From assembly GCA_903929045.1 (NCBI GenBank), contig CAIYTE010000132.1, positions 22,378 through 86,377 on the forward strand: a DNA stretch of 64,000 bases. Reading direction: 5' to 3'. The translations under genes were made by a program, and so were the position numbers. Each line of letters begins with the position of its first letter. The stretch's first letter is position 1. Origin of the DNA: an uncultured Hyphomicrobiales bacterium. Lineage in GTDB: Bacteria; Pseudomonadota; Alphaproteobacteria; Rhizobiales; Xanthobacteraceae. Positions 41,146 to 50,936 of the stretch are shown piece after piece. Under the pieces are notes generated by a model. That model searched no databases. It was not told the origin of the DNA and saw only the letters and a list, made by a program, of their open reading frames with translations.

Positions 41146-43392
41146 ATGCGTATGGTCGGTTCGCGCACGCGCGCGCAGTTTTTGCTGGCAACGACGTGTC
41201 TGGTCGCGGCTTACGGTTTCAGCGCCAGCGGAGCCTTCGCCAAAGACAAACTCGCGCAGATCGATCCGGCGCTTGACGCCAATGCGCAGGCGCAGACCCT
41301 CGACATCATCAACGTCGAAGGCACCGGCGGTTCGACCGGCGTCTATTCAGGCAGCACGTCGGTCGCGACCAAGACCAACACGCCGCTGATCAACATTCCG
41401 CAGTCGATCAACGTGATCCCGCAGGAATACATCAAGGATCAGGGCTATCAGAGCATGACCGACGTCACGCGCTACGTGCCGGGCGTGCAGGTCCATCAGG
41501 GCGAAGGCAACCGCGACGAACTCGTCATCCGCGGCGTCGACTCCAGCGCCAACTTCTTCGTCAACGGTTTCCGTGATGACGTTCAGTACTACCGCGATCT
41601 CTACAACACGCAGAGCGTCGAGATTCTGAAGGGACCGAGCGCGCTGACCTTCGGCCGTGGCGCCGGTGGCGGTCTCGTCAACCGCACGCTCAAGGAAGCG
41701 GATGGCAAGCGCGTCTATGAGGCGACGGTGCAGACCGGCTCCTACGGTGACCGCCGCATTTCGCTCGATGGCGGCAACAAGATCAACGACAACGTCGCGG
41801 TGCGCCTGAACGTGTTCGCGGAAGGCTCGGACTCGTTCCGCTCCTACGGCAAGATGGAGCGCTGGGGTATCAACCCGACCGCGACCTTCCAGGTCGACGA
41901 CGCCACCAAGGTCAAGCTGAGCTACGAGTACTATCACGACAACCGCACCGCCGACCGCGGCAATCCCTCGCAGGCCACCGTGCCGGGCGCGACGCGCTTC
42001 AACCCGACGACGCCTTTTGCGCCGGGCGGGGACATGACCAAGTTCTTCGGCAGCCCGAACTACAATCAGGCGCTGGCCAACGTTCACACGGTCATGGCTG
42101 TGGTGGACCACGACTTCGGTAACGGCCTGACGGTACGCAACGCCACGCAGTTCTCGTCGGTCAAGAAATTCTACCAGAACGTCTATCCGGGCGGCGCGGT
42201 CAATGCGGCGGACACGTCCTTCACCTACGCGGCCTATAACCACGAGACCGACCGCGATAGCCTTTTCAACCAGACCGACTTTGTCTGGAAGGGCATGACC
42301 GGCGCGATCGGGCATACCGTTGCGTTCGGCACCGAGTTCGGCCGTCAGACCGGCATCGATTTCCGCAGCACGGGCATCTTCCCGAACGGCTTTTCGAACA
42401 CCACGACGGGCAATCCGTTCGATCCGACCTATTACGGCACGATCAACTTCGTGCATCACTCCACGGCGGTAAACGCCGACGGCGTCACGTCCGCCGATGC
42501 CAACAACCGCTATAAGTTGAACGTCCAGTCCGGCTATGTGCGCGACACGCTGGAGCTGACACGCTGGCTGCAGTTCGTCGGCGGCGTGCGGCTCGACCGG
42601 TTCGATTTCCAGTCGACGGATCTCAATGCCAACATCGCGCGCGGTCGCGTCGATACCAAACTGTCGCCCCAGGCCGCTTTGATCTTCAAGCCGATCGATA
42701 ATCTGTCGATCTACGGCGCCTACAGCATCTCGTATCTGCCATCGACGGGCGATCAGTTGAATGCTCTGACCGCAGGCACCGTTGTTTCCGCGCCGCAGAA
42801 ATTCGACAACAAGGAAGTCGGCGTGAAGTGGAACATCAATCCACGCCTGTTGTGGACCGCGGCGATCTATCAGCTCGATCGCACCAATCAGCTGATTACC
42901 GATCCTGTCCTCGGTTCGCCGTTCGTGATCCCTGTTTCGACGCGGGTGAAGGGTTTCGAAACCGGCCTCAACGGCTACGTGACGAGCCAGTGGCAGGCCT
43001 CGGTCGGTTACGCCTATACCGATGCGCGGATCGTCAACAATCCGACGGATACGGGCGCGGCCACGGCGGTCGTCAACGGCAACGTGGTTCAGCTCACGCC
43101 GAAGCATCAGTTCTCGCTCTGGAACAAGTACCAGATCACCGATAGCTGGGCGGCCTCGCTCGGCGTGATCTACTTCTCGGACTCGTTCGCTGCGTCCGAC
43201 GATACGGTGCGGCTGCCGGGCTGGACGCGCGTCGACGCCGGCGTGTTCTACAAGATCAACGAGCAGTGGAAGGCGCAGCTCAACGTCGAGAACCTCTTCA
43301 ACAAGGGGTACTGGGCGTCGGCCGACGGCAACAACAACATCTCGCCCGGCCTGCCGCGCACGTTCCGGCTGTCGGCGACCGCGAAGTTCTAA
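41146..43392 (+). CDS. TonB-dependent siderophore receptor (Fiu/FhuE-like)
   Basis: A 748-residue outer membrane receptor. Signal peptide 1-32 (TCLVAAYGFSASGAFA). The plug domain carries IPQSINVIPQEYIKDQGYQS, GVDSSANFFVNGFRDDVQYY and EILKGPSALTFGRGAGGGLV. The beta-barrel follows and the last residue is Phe (RLSATAKF), as needed for outer membrane assembly. Sequence style is that of catecholate/hydroxamate siderophore receptors (Fiu, FhuE). No own tonB, permease or binding protein lies near. Irr-box-like sites upstream suggest induction by low iron. GCTGAGGT lies directly before the ATG. Confidence 0.9.
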   Translation: MRMVGSRTRAQFLLATTCLVAAYGFSASGAFAKDKLAQIDPALDANAQAQTLDIINVEGTGGSTGVYSGSTSVATKTNTPLINIPQSINVIPQEYIKDQGYQSMTDVTRYVPGVQVHQGEGNRDELVIRGVDSSANFFVNGFRDDVQYYRDLYNTQSVEILKGPSALTFGRGAGGGLVNRTLKEADGKRVYEATVQTGSYGDRRISLDGGNKINDNVAVRLNVFAEGSDSFRSYGKMERWGINPTATFQVDDATKVKLSYEYYHDNRTADRGNPSQATVPGATRFNPTTPFAPGGDMTKFFGSPNYNQALANVHTVMAVVDHDFGNGLTVRNATQFSSVKKFYQNVYPGGAVNAADTSFTYAAYNHETDRDSLFNQTDFVWKGMTGAIGHTVAFGTEFGRQTGIDFRSTGIFPNGFSNTTTGNPFDPTYYGTINFVHHSTAVNADGVTSADANNRYKLNVQSGYVRDTLELTRWLQFVGGVRLDRFDFQSTDLNANIARGRVDTKLSPQAALIFKPIDNLSIYGAYSISYLPSTGDQLNALTAGTVVSAPQKFDNKEVGVKWNINPRLLWTAAIYQLDRTNQLITDPVLGSPFVIPVSTRVKGFETGLNGYVTSQWQASVGYAYTDARIVNNPTDTGAATAVVNGNVVQLTPKHQFSLWNKYQITDSWAASLGVIYFSDSFAASDDTVRLPGWTRVDAGVFYKINEQWKAQLNVENLFNKGYWASADGNNNISPGLPRTFRLSATAKF

Positions 43393-43399
43393 CGCCGGA

Positions 43400-43429
43400 G
43401 AGGGCGTCGGCAGCAATGCCTGCGCCCTC
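43400..43429 (+). terminator. Hairpin after the receptor gene (probable terminator)
   Basis: GAGGGCG and CGCCCTC pair, with inner GGCA/TGCC and a GCAA loop. The T tract is short (TATCGTCT), so termination efficiency is uncertain. Confidence 0.5.
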
Positions 43430-43506
43430 TATCGTCTAAGTAGTAAATTAGTTAATGGACGCGCAAATAGTGTGGATGTAGCTTTCCTTTAAATGGGGGG
43501 GCGATC

Positions 43507-43761
43507 ATGAGACACTTGATTTGGGCAATTGCGGTTGTTGGCGTCATCACGGGCGCTGTGGCGCGTACCGCCGATGCAGCCGGAAAATGCACCAGTATCC
43601 AAGCCCGCTGCGCGCTTGAGGTCGGCGGTGAATGCGACCCGCAGACCGGACGTTGGGCGTACGGCAACTGGGGTGGCAAGCGACGTGGAGGCATGGCCAA
43701 TCGCGGCGGCGCTTTCGACGCCTGCATCAGCCGCGAACTGGCGCGCAAGAAAAGCCGCTGA
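43507..43761 (+). CDS. Small secreted cysteine-containing protein (84 aa)
   Basis: Signal peptide about residues 1-24 (IWAIAVVGVITGAVARTADA). The mature part of about 60 residues has Cys28, Cys35, Cys43 and Cys73, and a Gly/Arg-rich stretch NWGGKRRGGMANRGGAF. The four cysteines could form two disulfides. I recognise no family, although similar short proteins occur in rhizobia. It lies after the receptor gene and converges on xthA; no strong ribosome site is seen (GGGGGGGC before the ATG). Confidence 0.6.
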   Translation: MRHLIWAIAVVGVITGAVARTADAAGKCTSIQARCALEVGGECDPQTGRWAYGNWGGKRRGGMANRGGAFDACISRELARKKSR

Positions 43762-43763
43762 GA

Positions 43764-44555
43764 TCAGCGCCCTTCGATATTCAGGTCGATCCACACCGGC
43801 ACGTGATCCGACGGCTTGTCCCAGGAGCGCACGTGCTTGTCGATGCCGGAGGCGGTGAGGCGGTCGGCGGCCTGCGGTGACAGCAGCAGGTTGTCGATGC
43901 GGATGCCGTCGTTCTTCTGCCAGGCGCCGGCCTGATAATCCCAGAAGCTGTAGAGCTCCTTGGCGTCGGTGGTGGCGCGCACCGCATCCGTCAGGCCGAG
44001 ATTGATCAGCGAGCGGAATTTCTCGCGCGTCTGCGGCAGGAACAGCGCGTCGTTGACCCAGACGTCCGGCTTTTTGGCGTCGATGGCGTCGGGGATGACG
44101 TTGAAGTCGCCGGCCAGCACGAACGGTTCTTCCAGTTTAAGCCGTTCATGTGAGAACTTGATCAGCCGGTCCATCCATTTGAGCTTGTAGTCATACTTGT
44201 CGCCGGGCGCCGGATTGCCATTGGGCAAATAGAGGCAGGCGACGCGCACCACGCCGGTCTTGGTCGACACCAGCGCCTCGAGGAAACGGGCCTGCACATC
44301 GCTCTCATCGCCGATGAGGCCGGGCGCGACTTCGTCGAATGGCAGCTTGGAGAGCAGGGCGACGCCGTTGAAGGTCTTCTGGCCGTGGACGGCGACGTTG
44401 TAGCCCAGCGCCTCGATCGGCTCGCGCGGGAAGGCGTCATCGACGCATTTGATTTCCTGCAGGCAGACGATGTCGGGTTCGCGCTCCTTGAGCCAGGCGA
44501 CGAGATTGTCCATGCGCTGGCGGACCGAGTTTACGTTCCAGGTGGCAATCCGCAT
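43764..44555 (-). CDS. xthA: Exodeoxyribonuclease III
   Basis: A 263-residue AP endonuclease/3'-5' exonuclease. Start ATG 44555 (MRIATWNVNSVRQRMDNLV) is supported by GGAG eight bases upstream. Catalytic residues appear in CLQEIK (Glu34), LAGDFNVIPDAIDA (Asp and Asn), and KPSDHVPVWIDL (Asp-His). The frame is open another 44 codons upstream without family sequence. Confidence 0.93.
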   Translation of the reverse strand: MRIATWNVNSVRQRMDNLVAWLKEREPDIVCLQEIKCVDDAFPREPIEALGYNVAVHGQKTFNGVALLSKLPFDEVAPGLIGDESDVQARFLEALVSTKTGVVRVACLYLPNGNPAPGDKYDYKLKWMDRLIKFSHERLKLEEPFVLAGDFNVIPDAIDAKKPDVWVNDALFLPQTREKFRSLINLGLTDAVRATTDAKELYSFWDYQAGAWQKNDGIRIDNLLLSPQAADRLTASGIDKHVRSWDKPSDHVPVWIDLNIEGR

Positions 44556-44854
44556 CGCGTCAACTCCGCAAATAGGCCGAGAATCAAGCCGGCCTTGCCG
44601 GTCCGGTCCCGGATCGGCCGCCGGCGGGTTTAAGCGCCCGCGCGGGCCTTGGCTGCCCTCAGCCATCCCCGGGTACCGGTTTTGCACCGGAAACTCAAAA
44701 AATGGCGCCGATATGGGCCGATGATGAGGCTACGGAGGCATATGCCCTTTCCGGTGTTTATGTGGTAGTACCGCTACTAAAGCGGTGGGTAACGACCGCA
44801 TTGATAAGGGAGCGTCCAGACGGGGCCGGTGCGTGGGCGGCCTTGGGTGGGCAA

Positions 44855-45991
44855 ATGCGATTGATGACGAAAAACCGGAAATGGCTGCTCGGCGCAGCGG
44901 CGATCGCCATCGTCGGCGTGGGTGTATTGACGCGTGGCTTTTGGGGCGGTGGCGGGGCGGTTGCCCAGGCGCCCACCGAGCGCGTCGTGACCATCGACGT
45001 CGCCAAAGCCGAAAAGAAGATGATGCCGCTGACGGTCGATGCGCTCGGCACCGTGACGCCGATCACCAGCGTCGCCATCAAGACGCGTCTCGATACTGAA
45101 ATCGTCGGCGTTCATTTTGCCGACGGCGCGCGGGTGAAGAAGGGCGACCTTCTGTTCACCCTCGACGACCGCATGCTGCGGGCGCAGATCGCACAGGCCG
45201 AGGGCGTGGTGGCCCGCGACAAGGCGCAGCTCGAAGGCGCCGAGCGCGACATCGCGCGCTTCACCGATCTGGTCGCAAAGAGCGCGACCCCGGTGGTCAA
45301 TCTCGACAACGCCAAGACGCAGGCCGACATCTTCCGCGCCGCGATCAAGGCTGACGGCGCTACGCTCGACAATCTGAAGATCCAGCTCGGCTTCTGCACG
45401 ATCCGTGCGTCGATCGACGGGCGCATCAGTGCCGCCGCGGTCAAGGTCGGCAATTTCGTGCGCTCGGCCGATCTCGTGCCGCTCGCGACCATCAACCAGG
45501 TGGCGCCGGTCTACGTCTCTTTCCCGGTGCCGCAGGATGCGCTGCCGAACATTCGGCAGGCGGTGTCGGGGGAAACCGCGACGGTCGATGCGCTGGTGCC
45601 GGGCAGCGGCAAGCGCGCCGCCGGTCAGGTTACGATGATCGAAAACGCCGTCGATACGACGACGGGCATGGTCATGGTGCGCGCCACCATGGCGAATACG
45701 GACGAATTGCTCTGGCCCGGTACGCTGGTGACGACCAAGGTCAATATCCGCGAGGAGGAGGCCGTCACCGTGCCATCGACCGCGATGCAGGTCAGTCAGG
45801 GCGGCACGTTCGTATTCGTCATCAAGGACGGCAAGGCCGCGGTGACCAACGTCGTGCTTGAGCGCACGGTCGGTAACACCGCCGTTTTGAAATCGGGATT
45901 ACAGGGTGGCGAAACCGTCGTCACCGACGGCCATCTTCAATTGAGGAATGGGTCGCGCGTCCAGGTACGCGTGCCGAAAGCGGGCTCCTGA
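44855..45991 (+). CDS. RND efflux periplasmic adaptor (HlyD/AcrA type)
   Basis: A 378-residue adaptor. One N-terminal membrane anchor (KWLLGAAAIAIVGVGVLTRG), a lipoyl domain start VDALGTVTPITSVAIKTRLD, a helical hairpin (DDRMLRAQIAQAEGVVARDK onward) and the beta-barrel and membrane-proximal domains. ATG 44855 is chosen (GGGTGG is just before); ATG 44864 is an alternative. Its stop is one base from the RND permease start, so the two form one operon. It lacks an outer membrane partner gene. Confidence 0.88.
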   Translation: MRLMTKNRKWLLGAAAIAIVGVGVLTRGFWGGGGAVAQAPTERVVTIDVAKAEKKMMPLTVDALGTVTPITSVAIKTRLDTEIVGVHFADGARVKKGDLLFTLDDRMLRAQIAQAEGVVARDKAQLEGAERDIARFTDLVAKSATPVVNLDNAKTQADIFRAAIKADGATLDNLKIQLGFCTIRASIDGRISAAAVKVGNFVRSADLVPLATINQVAPVYVSFPVPQDALPNIRQAVSGETATVDALVPGSGKRAAGQVTMIENAVDTTTGMVMVRATMANTDELLWPGTLVTTKVNIREEEAVTVPSTAMQVSQGGTFVFVIKDGKAAVTNVVLERTVGNTAVLKSGLQGGETVVTDGHLQLRNGSRVQVRVPKAGS

Positions 45992-45992
45992 C

Positions 45993-48900
45993 ATGAATAT
46001 CTCCGAGGCTTGTATCCGGCGGCCAGTGATGACCACCCTGATCACGGCTTCGCTGATTGTCTTTGGCGCCTTTGCCTACCGGTTGCTGGCGGTGTCGGCG
46101 CTGCCGGCCGTCGACTTCCCGACCATCGCCATCACCGCCACGCTGCCCGGCGCGTCGCCCGAAACCATGGCGGCGTCGGTTGCCGCGCCGATTGAGCGGC
46201 AGTTGTCGACCATCGCCGGCATCAGCGCGCTGACCTCGACCTCGGCGCTCGGCACCACCACCATCACGATTCAGTTCGACCTCAACCGCAACATCGACGG
46301 CGCGGCGCTCGACGTGCAGACCGCCTTGACGGTCGCCGCCCGGCGTCTTCCTATCGAAATGACGACGCCGCCGTTCTTCCGCAAGGTGAACCCGGGCGAC
46401 TTCCCCGTCATGTTCATCAGCCTGAACTCCAGCACGCTGCCGATGTCGAAAGTCGACGAGGCGGGACAGATCGTGCTGGCGCAGCAGATTTCGCAATTGC
46501 CGGGCGTCGCCCAGGTGCTGGTCTATGGCGGCCAGAAATTTGCCGTGCGCGTGCAGGCCGACCCTGTCGCCGCCGCGGCGCGCAATATTTCACTCGAGGA
46601 CATCCGCAGCGTTCTCGCCAAGACCAATTCGAACACGCCGGTCGGCACCATCACCGGCGACCGCCAGAACGTGACGCTGACGGCGTCCGGCGCCATCACC
46701 CACGCCGAGGATTACCGCAAGATCACCATCGCCTATCGCAACGGCGCGCCGGTGAAGCTTGAGGAAGTGGCCAAGGTCATCGACAGCGTCGAGAACAACC
46801 GCATCGCCAGCTTCTTCAACGACAACCGCTCGGTGGTGCTGGCGATCCAGCGCCAGCCCGACGCCAATACGGTGGCCGTGGTCGACAGCATCAAGATGCG
46901 CATGGACAGCTACCGGGCGCAGATCCCGGCGGCGATCAACATGCAGGTCATCATCGACCGCTCGATTTCGGTGCGTGAATCCGTGGCCGACGTGCAGGAA
47001 ACGCTGCTGATCGCCATCGGTCTGGTCGTGCTCGTCATCTTCCTGTTCCTGCGCTCAGCCTCCGCCACCATCATTCCGTCCTTGGCGGTGCCGATTTCGC
47101 TGATCGCGACCTGCGCCTTCATGTACGCGTTCAATTTCTCGATCAACAACATGACGCTGCTGGCGCTGACCTTGTCGGTTGGTTTCGTGGTCGATGACGC
47201 CATCGTCATGCTCGAAAATATCGTGCGCCACATCGAGGGCGGCATGCGGCCTTTCGAGGCCGCGCTGAAAGGCTCGCGCGAAATCGGCTTCACCATCGTC
47301 TCGATCACGTTCTCGCTGATCGCCGTGTTCATCCCGGTGCTGCTGATGGGCGGCATGGTCGGCCGCGTGTTCCGCGAGTTCGCGGTGACCATCGCCATCG
47401 CCATCATCATTTCCGGCTTCGTCTCGCTGACCTTGACGCCGATGCTGTGCGCGCGCGTGCTGCGCCATCACCACGAAGGCGAGAAGCAGAACGTCGTGCT
47501 GCGCATCTTCGAGGCCATGTTCAATTCCTGGCACCGCGGCTACGAGTACACGCTCGACCTGGTGCTGAAGTACAAGTCGATCACCTTGATGGTCACCTTG
47601 GCCACCATGGTCGGCACGGTCTGGCTTTATATCGTGATCCCGAAGGGCTTTTTCCCGGTCGAGGACACCGGCTTCATTTCGGCGACGGTCGAAGGCCCCG
47701 CGGACATTTCGTTCCGCGCCATGCTCGATCGCCAGCGCCAGATCGCCGACATCATCCGCGCCGACAAGTCGGTCGACTACATCAACTCGACCGTCGGCGT
47801 CGGTGGTCCGAACTCGACCAACAATACCGGCCGTATCTTCGTCGGTCTCAAGCCGAAGAAGGAGCGCGGCGAGTCCTCCGCCGTGACGGTCGACCGGCTG
47901 CGCAAGGCGACGGCGTCCGTCATCGGCATGCAGACCTATTTCCGCGAGATCCAGAACATCAATCTCGGCGGCCGCATCTCGAAGGGCGAGTATCAATACA
48001 CGCTGCAGTCCAGCGACACCGAGACGCTCTATGCGTCGTCGGAGGAGATGCGCCAGCGCATCGCCGCGCTGCCGTTCCTGCGTGACGTCAACAGCGACCT
48101 CTACATCAAGAACCCGCAGGTCACGATCGAGATCGACCGCGAGAAAGCGGCGATCTACGGCATTTCGGTCGATCAGATCCGGCAGGAGCTCTACAACGCC
48201 TTCGGCACGCGTCAGGTCGCGACCATCTACACGCCGATCAACGACTACCAGATCATTCTCGAGGTCAATCCGGACTTCCAGATCGACCCGAGCGGCCTGT
48301 CGAAGATTTTCGTCAAGACCGCGGTCGCGAACCTTGCCGGCGGCGCCGCTGTCGGCGCCGGCATCAACGGCAACACCAGCCCGAACGGCACGTCGATCCC
48401 GCTGAGCGCGGTGACCAAGCTGGTGCCGGGCGTCGGCCCGCTGCAGGTCAACCATCAGGGCCAGCAGCCCTCGGTGACCATCTCGTTCAACATGGGGATC
48501 GGTGCGTCGCTCGGTCAGGCGACCGACGCCATCGCCGGGCTTGAGCGCGCGGCGAACCTGCCGCCGTCCATCATCACCGGCTTCCAGGGCAACGCGCAGG
48601 TGTTCCAGGAGTCGCTCAAGGGGCAGGGCATTCTCGTCATCGCCGCGGTGTTCGCGGCCTTCGTCGTGCTCGGCATTCTCTACGAGAGCTTCATCCACCC
48701 GATCACCATCATCTCCGGCCTGCCGTCGGCCGGCATCGGCGCGCTGCTGACGTTGATCCTGTTCCGGATGGATTTGTCGGTCATCGCCATGATCGGCATC
48801 GTCATGCTGGTTGGCATCGTCAAGAAGAACGCGATTATGATGATCGACTTCGCGCTGGAGCGCCGCCATGTCGGCCTGTCGGCGGAAGCCGCGATCCGCG

Positions 48901-49190
48901 AAGCCTGCCTGCTGCGCTTCCGGCCGATCATGATGACGACATTCGCCGCCATCTTCGGCGCGCTGCCGATCGCGCTCGGTGCGGGCGCCGGCGCCGAACT
49001 GCGCCAGCCGCTCGGCATCGCCGTCGTCGGCGGCCTGTGCCTGTCGCAACTGCTGACGCTCTACATCACGCCGGTGGTCTATCTCTATCTCGACCGCATC
49101 GACCGCGTGCTCAAGCGCCGCCTCGAGCCGCAGCTTGCGGAAGTCGAGGACATCCACGGCGGCATCAAGCCGGCGGTGGCGGCGGAGTAG
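45993..49190 (+). CDS. RND-family efflux permease
   Basis: A 1065-residue inner membrane pump with twelve helices and two large periplasmic loops. ISEACIRRPVMTTLITASLI is the usual N-terminus. The proton relay pair is Asp401-Asp402 in SVGFVVDDAIVMLENIVRHIEGG-like sequence of helix 4. The MdtB/MdtC-type sequence style suggests export of drugs or bile/novobiocin-like compounds. It is 1 base after the adaptor gene. TolC at 29.7 kb is a candidate outer membrane partner. A family B repeat follows. Confidence 0.92.
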   Translation: MNISEACIRRPVMTTLITASLIVFGAFAYRLLAVSALPAVDFPTIAITATLPGASPETMAASVAAPIERQLSTIAGISALTSTSALGTTTITIQFDLNRNIDGAALDVQTALTVAARRLPIEMTTPPFFRKVNPGDFPVMFISLNSSTLPMSKVDEAGQIVLAQQISQLPGVAQVLVYGGQKFAVRVQADPVAAAARNISLEDIRSVLAKTNSNTPVGTITGDRQNVTLTASGAITHAEDYRKITIAYRNGAPVKLEEVAKVIDSVENNRIASFFNDNRSVVLAIQRQPDANTVAVVDSIKMRMDSYRAQIPAAINMQVIIDRSISVRESVADVQETLLIAIGLVVLVIFLFLRSASATIIPSLAVPISLIATCAFMYAFNFSINNMTLLALTLSVGFVVDDAIVMLENIVRHIEGGMRPFEAALKGSREIGFTIVSITFSLIAVFIPVLLMGGMVGRVFREFAVTIAIAIIISGFVSLTLTPMLCARVLRHHHEGEKQNVVLRIFEAMFNSWHRGYEYTLDLVLKYKSITLMVTLATMVGTVWLYIVIPKGFFPVEDTGFISATVEGPADISFRAMLDRQRQIADIIRADKSVDYINSTVGVGGPNSTNNTGRIFVGLKPKKERGESSAVTVDRLRKATASVIGMQTYFREIQNINLGGRISKGEYQYTLQSSDTETLYASSEEMRQRIAALPFLRDVNSDLYIKNPQVTIEIDREKAAIYGISVDQIRQELYNAFGTRQVATIYTPINDYQIILEVNPDFQIDPSGLSKIFVKTAVANLAGGAAVGAGINGNTSPNGTSIPLSAVTKLVPGVGPLQVNHQGQQPSVTISFNMGIGASLGQATDAIAGLERAANLPPSIITGFQGNAQVFQESLKGQGILVIAAVFAAFVVLGILYESFIHPITIISGLPSAGIGALLTLILFRMDLSVIAMIGIVMLVGIVKKNAIMMIDFALERRHVGLSAEAAIREACLLRFRPIMMTTFAAIFGALPIALGAGAGAELRQPLGIAVVGGLCLSQLLTLYITPVVYLYLDRIDRVLKRRLEPQLAEVEDIHGGIKPAVAAE

Positions 49191-49196
49191 GTCCCC

Positions 49197-49298
49197 CGTC
49201 ATTCCGGACGCGCGCTTACGCGCGATCCGGAAGCCAGAGGCAGGACCGCTCTGTGTTCTGGATTCCGGGTTCGCGCTTTCAGCGCGCCCCGGAATGAC
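49197..49298. repeat. Palindromic intergenic repeat, family B (second copy)
   Basis: CGTCATTCCGGACGCGCGC and GCGCGCCCCGGAATGACT form the outer arms. It occupies the whole space between the converging RND permease and erpA genes and ends one base before the erpA stop, so it may be the transcription terminator for both. Confidence 0.85.
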
Positions 49299-49634
49299 TC
49301 AGAGCGAAAAGCTCGTCCCGCAGCCGCAGGACGCCGTCGCCTTCGGGTTATGCACCTTGAAGGACGCGCCGATCAGGTCATCGACGAAATCGATTTCCGA
49401 GCCCGCCATGTAGTCGACCGACACCGGATCGATCAGCACCATGGCGCCGTCGCTGCCGAGCACGAGATCGTCGTCGGCCTTGGCGCGCTCCATGTCGAAC
49501 TTGTACTGGAAGCCGGAGCAGCCGCCGCCTTCGACGCTGACGCGCAGCATCGTACCCGCGGGCTCGGCTTTGAGAATTTCGCCGATGCGGCGAACCGCAC
49601 GGTCGCTGACGGTGACGGTGACGGTTGTGCTCAT
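49299..49634 (-). CDS. erpA: Iron-sulfur cluster insertion protein
   Basis: A 111-residue A-type carrier. The conserved cysteines are Cys39 (VEGGGCSGFQYKF) and Cys103/Cys105 (ASCGCGTSFSL). It takes [4Fe-4S] or [2Fe-2S] clusters from the scaffold to apoproteins such as the isoprenoid enzymes IspG/IspH. ErpA is preferred to IscA because of the length and the sequence style of the C-terminal segment, which is a judgement. Confidence 0.86.
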   Translation of the reverse strand: MSTTVTVTVSDRAVRRIGEILKAEPAGTMLRVSVEGGGCSGFQYKFDMERAKADDDLVLGSDGAMVLIDPVSVDYMAGSEIDFVDDLIGASFKVHNPKATASCGCGTSFSL

Positions 49635-49730
49635 TCTTTCAGTCTCCGGCGGAACATCCTATTGGCAGACCGCCTTCCAGTTAGTTAAGTGCGGCGGCCT
49701 GCAACGTCAATCCGGCGGCATTCGAGACCC

Positions 49731-50936
49731 ATGGCCATCGCAACCGGCACCAAACGCGCGATTTTCGCCGCCGATCCGGCCCAGAGCCGGGGGCGGCGTT
49801 GGGCAGAGCCTATCAGCCCGTCGCGCAACGCCTTCCGCCGCGATTGCGACCGCATCATTCATTCGGCCGCGTTCCGCCGGCTGGCCCACAAGACACAGGT
49901 CTTCGTTTATCACGAGGGCGACCATTACCGGACGCGCCTGACGCACACTTTGGAAGTGGTCCAGGTGGCGCGGTCGCTGGCGCGCGCCATTGGTCTCGAT
50001 GAAGATCTCGCCGAATGTCTCGCGCTCAGTCATGACCTCGGCCATACGCCGTTCGGCCACGCCGGCGAGCGCGCGCTCGACCGGGTGCTCGCCGAATTCG
50101 GCGGCTTCGATCACAACGCGCAGGCGCTGCGTATCGTCACCGATCTTGAGCGGCGCTACGCGGGTTTCGACGGCCTCAATCTCACCTGGGAAACGCTGGA
50201 GGGTCTGGTCAAGCACAACGGCCCGCTGGTCGACCGCGCCGGCGCCCCGCTGAAGCGCTACGCCGCGCACGGCGTGCCGGCGCCGATCCTGGCCTATAAC
50301 CAGATTCAGGATCTTGAATTGTGGAGCCAGCCAAGCGCCGAGGCGCAGGCTGCGGCACTCGCCGACGACATCGCCTATGACGCGCACGATATCGACGACG
50401 GTCTGCGCGCCGGCCTGTTCACGCTCGACGACATTGCCGTGGTGCCGATTGTCGGCGACATCATGCGCGAGATCGATCTGCAATACGGCCGACTCGACGA
50501 AAGCCGCCGCGTGCATGAACTGGTGCGACGGATCATCACCCGCATGATCGAGGACGTCATTGCCGAGACGGCGCGCCGCGTCGGCGACACGCCGCCGGAT
50601 GTTGCGGAGGTGCGCAACGCGCCGGGCGCAGTCATCGGCTTCTCACCGGCGATGCAGGACGCCGACAGCGCCATCAAGGGCTTCCTCTATCCGCGCATGT
50701 ATCGCCATGACCGCGTCATGCGCGTGATGGGGGACGCCGAGACCGTCGTGCGTGACCTGTTCGAGCACTTCAGCAAGAACCCGGGCGATCTGCCGTCGGA
50801 ATGGGGCGAGGGCATTACGGAGGCGGGACGCAGCGGCCGCGCCCGGCGCATCGGCGACTATATCGCCGGCATGACCGACCGTTACGCGCTCATCGAGCAT
50901 GCGCGGTTCTTCAAAGAGACGCCGGAGCTGATCTAG
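49731..50936 (+). CDS. dgt: Deoxyguanosinetriphosphate triphosphohydrolase-like protein (dGTPase)
   Basis: A 401-residue HD-domain enzyme. ATG 49731 begins the family N-terminus ([40 protein letters not shown]). The metal-binding HD signature is His101-Asp102 in [16 protein letters not shown], preceded by [20 protein letters not shown]. It hydrolyses dNTPs to nucleoside and triphosphate. Its stop and the stop of the FIST gene share CTAG, giving a four-base overlap. Family members also affect phage growth by depleting dNTPs, which is known of the family and not tested here. Confidence 0.9.
   Translation: MAIATGTKRAIFAADPAQSRGRRWAEPISPSRNAFRRDCDRIIHSAAFRRLAHKTQVFVYHEGDHYRTRLTHTLEVVQVARSLARAIGLDEDLAECLALSHDLGHTPFGHAGERALDRVLAEFGGFDHNAQALRIVTDLERRYAGFDGLNLTWETLEGLVKHNGPLVDRAGAPLKRYAAHGVPAPILAYNQIQDLELWSQPSAEAQAAALADDIAYDAHDIDDGLRAGLFTLDDIAVVPIVGDIMREIDLQYGRLDESRRVHELVRRIITRMIEDVIAETARRVGDTPPDVAEVRNAPGAVIGFSPAMQDADSAIKGFLYPRMYRHDRVMRVMGDAETVVRDLFEHFSKNPGDLPSEWGEGITEAGRSGRARRIGDYIAGMTDRYALIEHARFFKETPELI

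Noticed and set aside
41347-43416. A 689-codon frame antisense to the siderophore receptor
   Set aside because: The receptor has signal peptide, plug, barrel and final Phe. The antisense frame is Arg/Val-rich and has no ribosome site.
47055-49202. A 715-codon frame antisense to the RND permease
   Set aside because: A mirror of the codon bias of the real gene; composition is unlike any protein and the plus-strand gene is certain.
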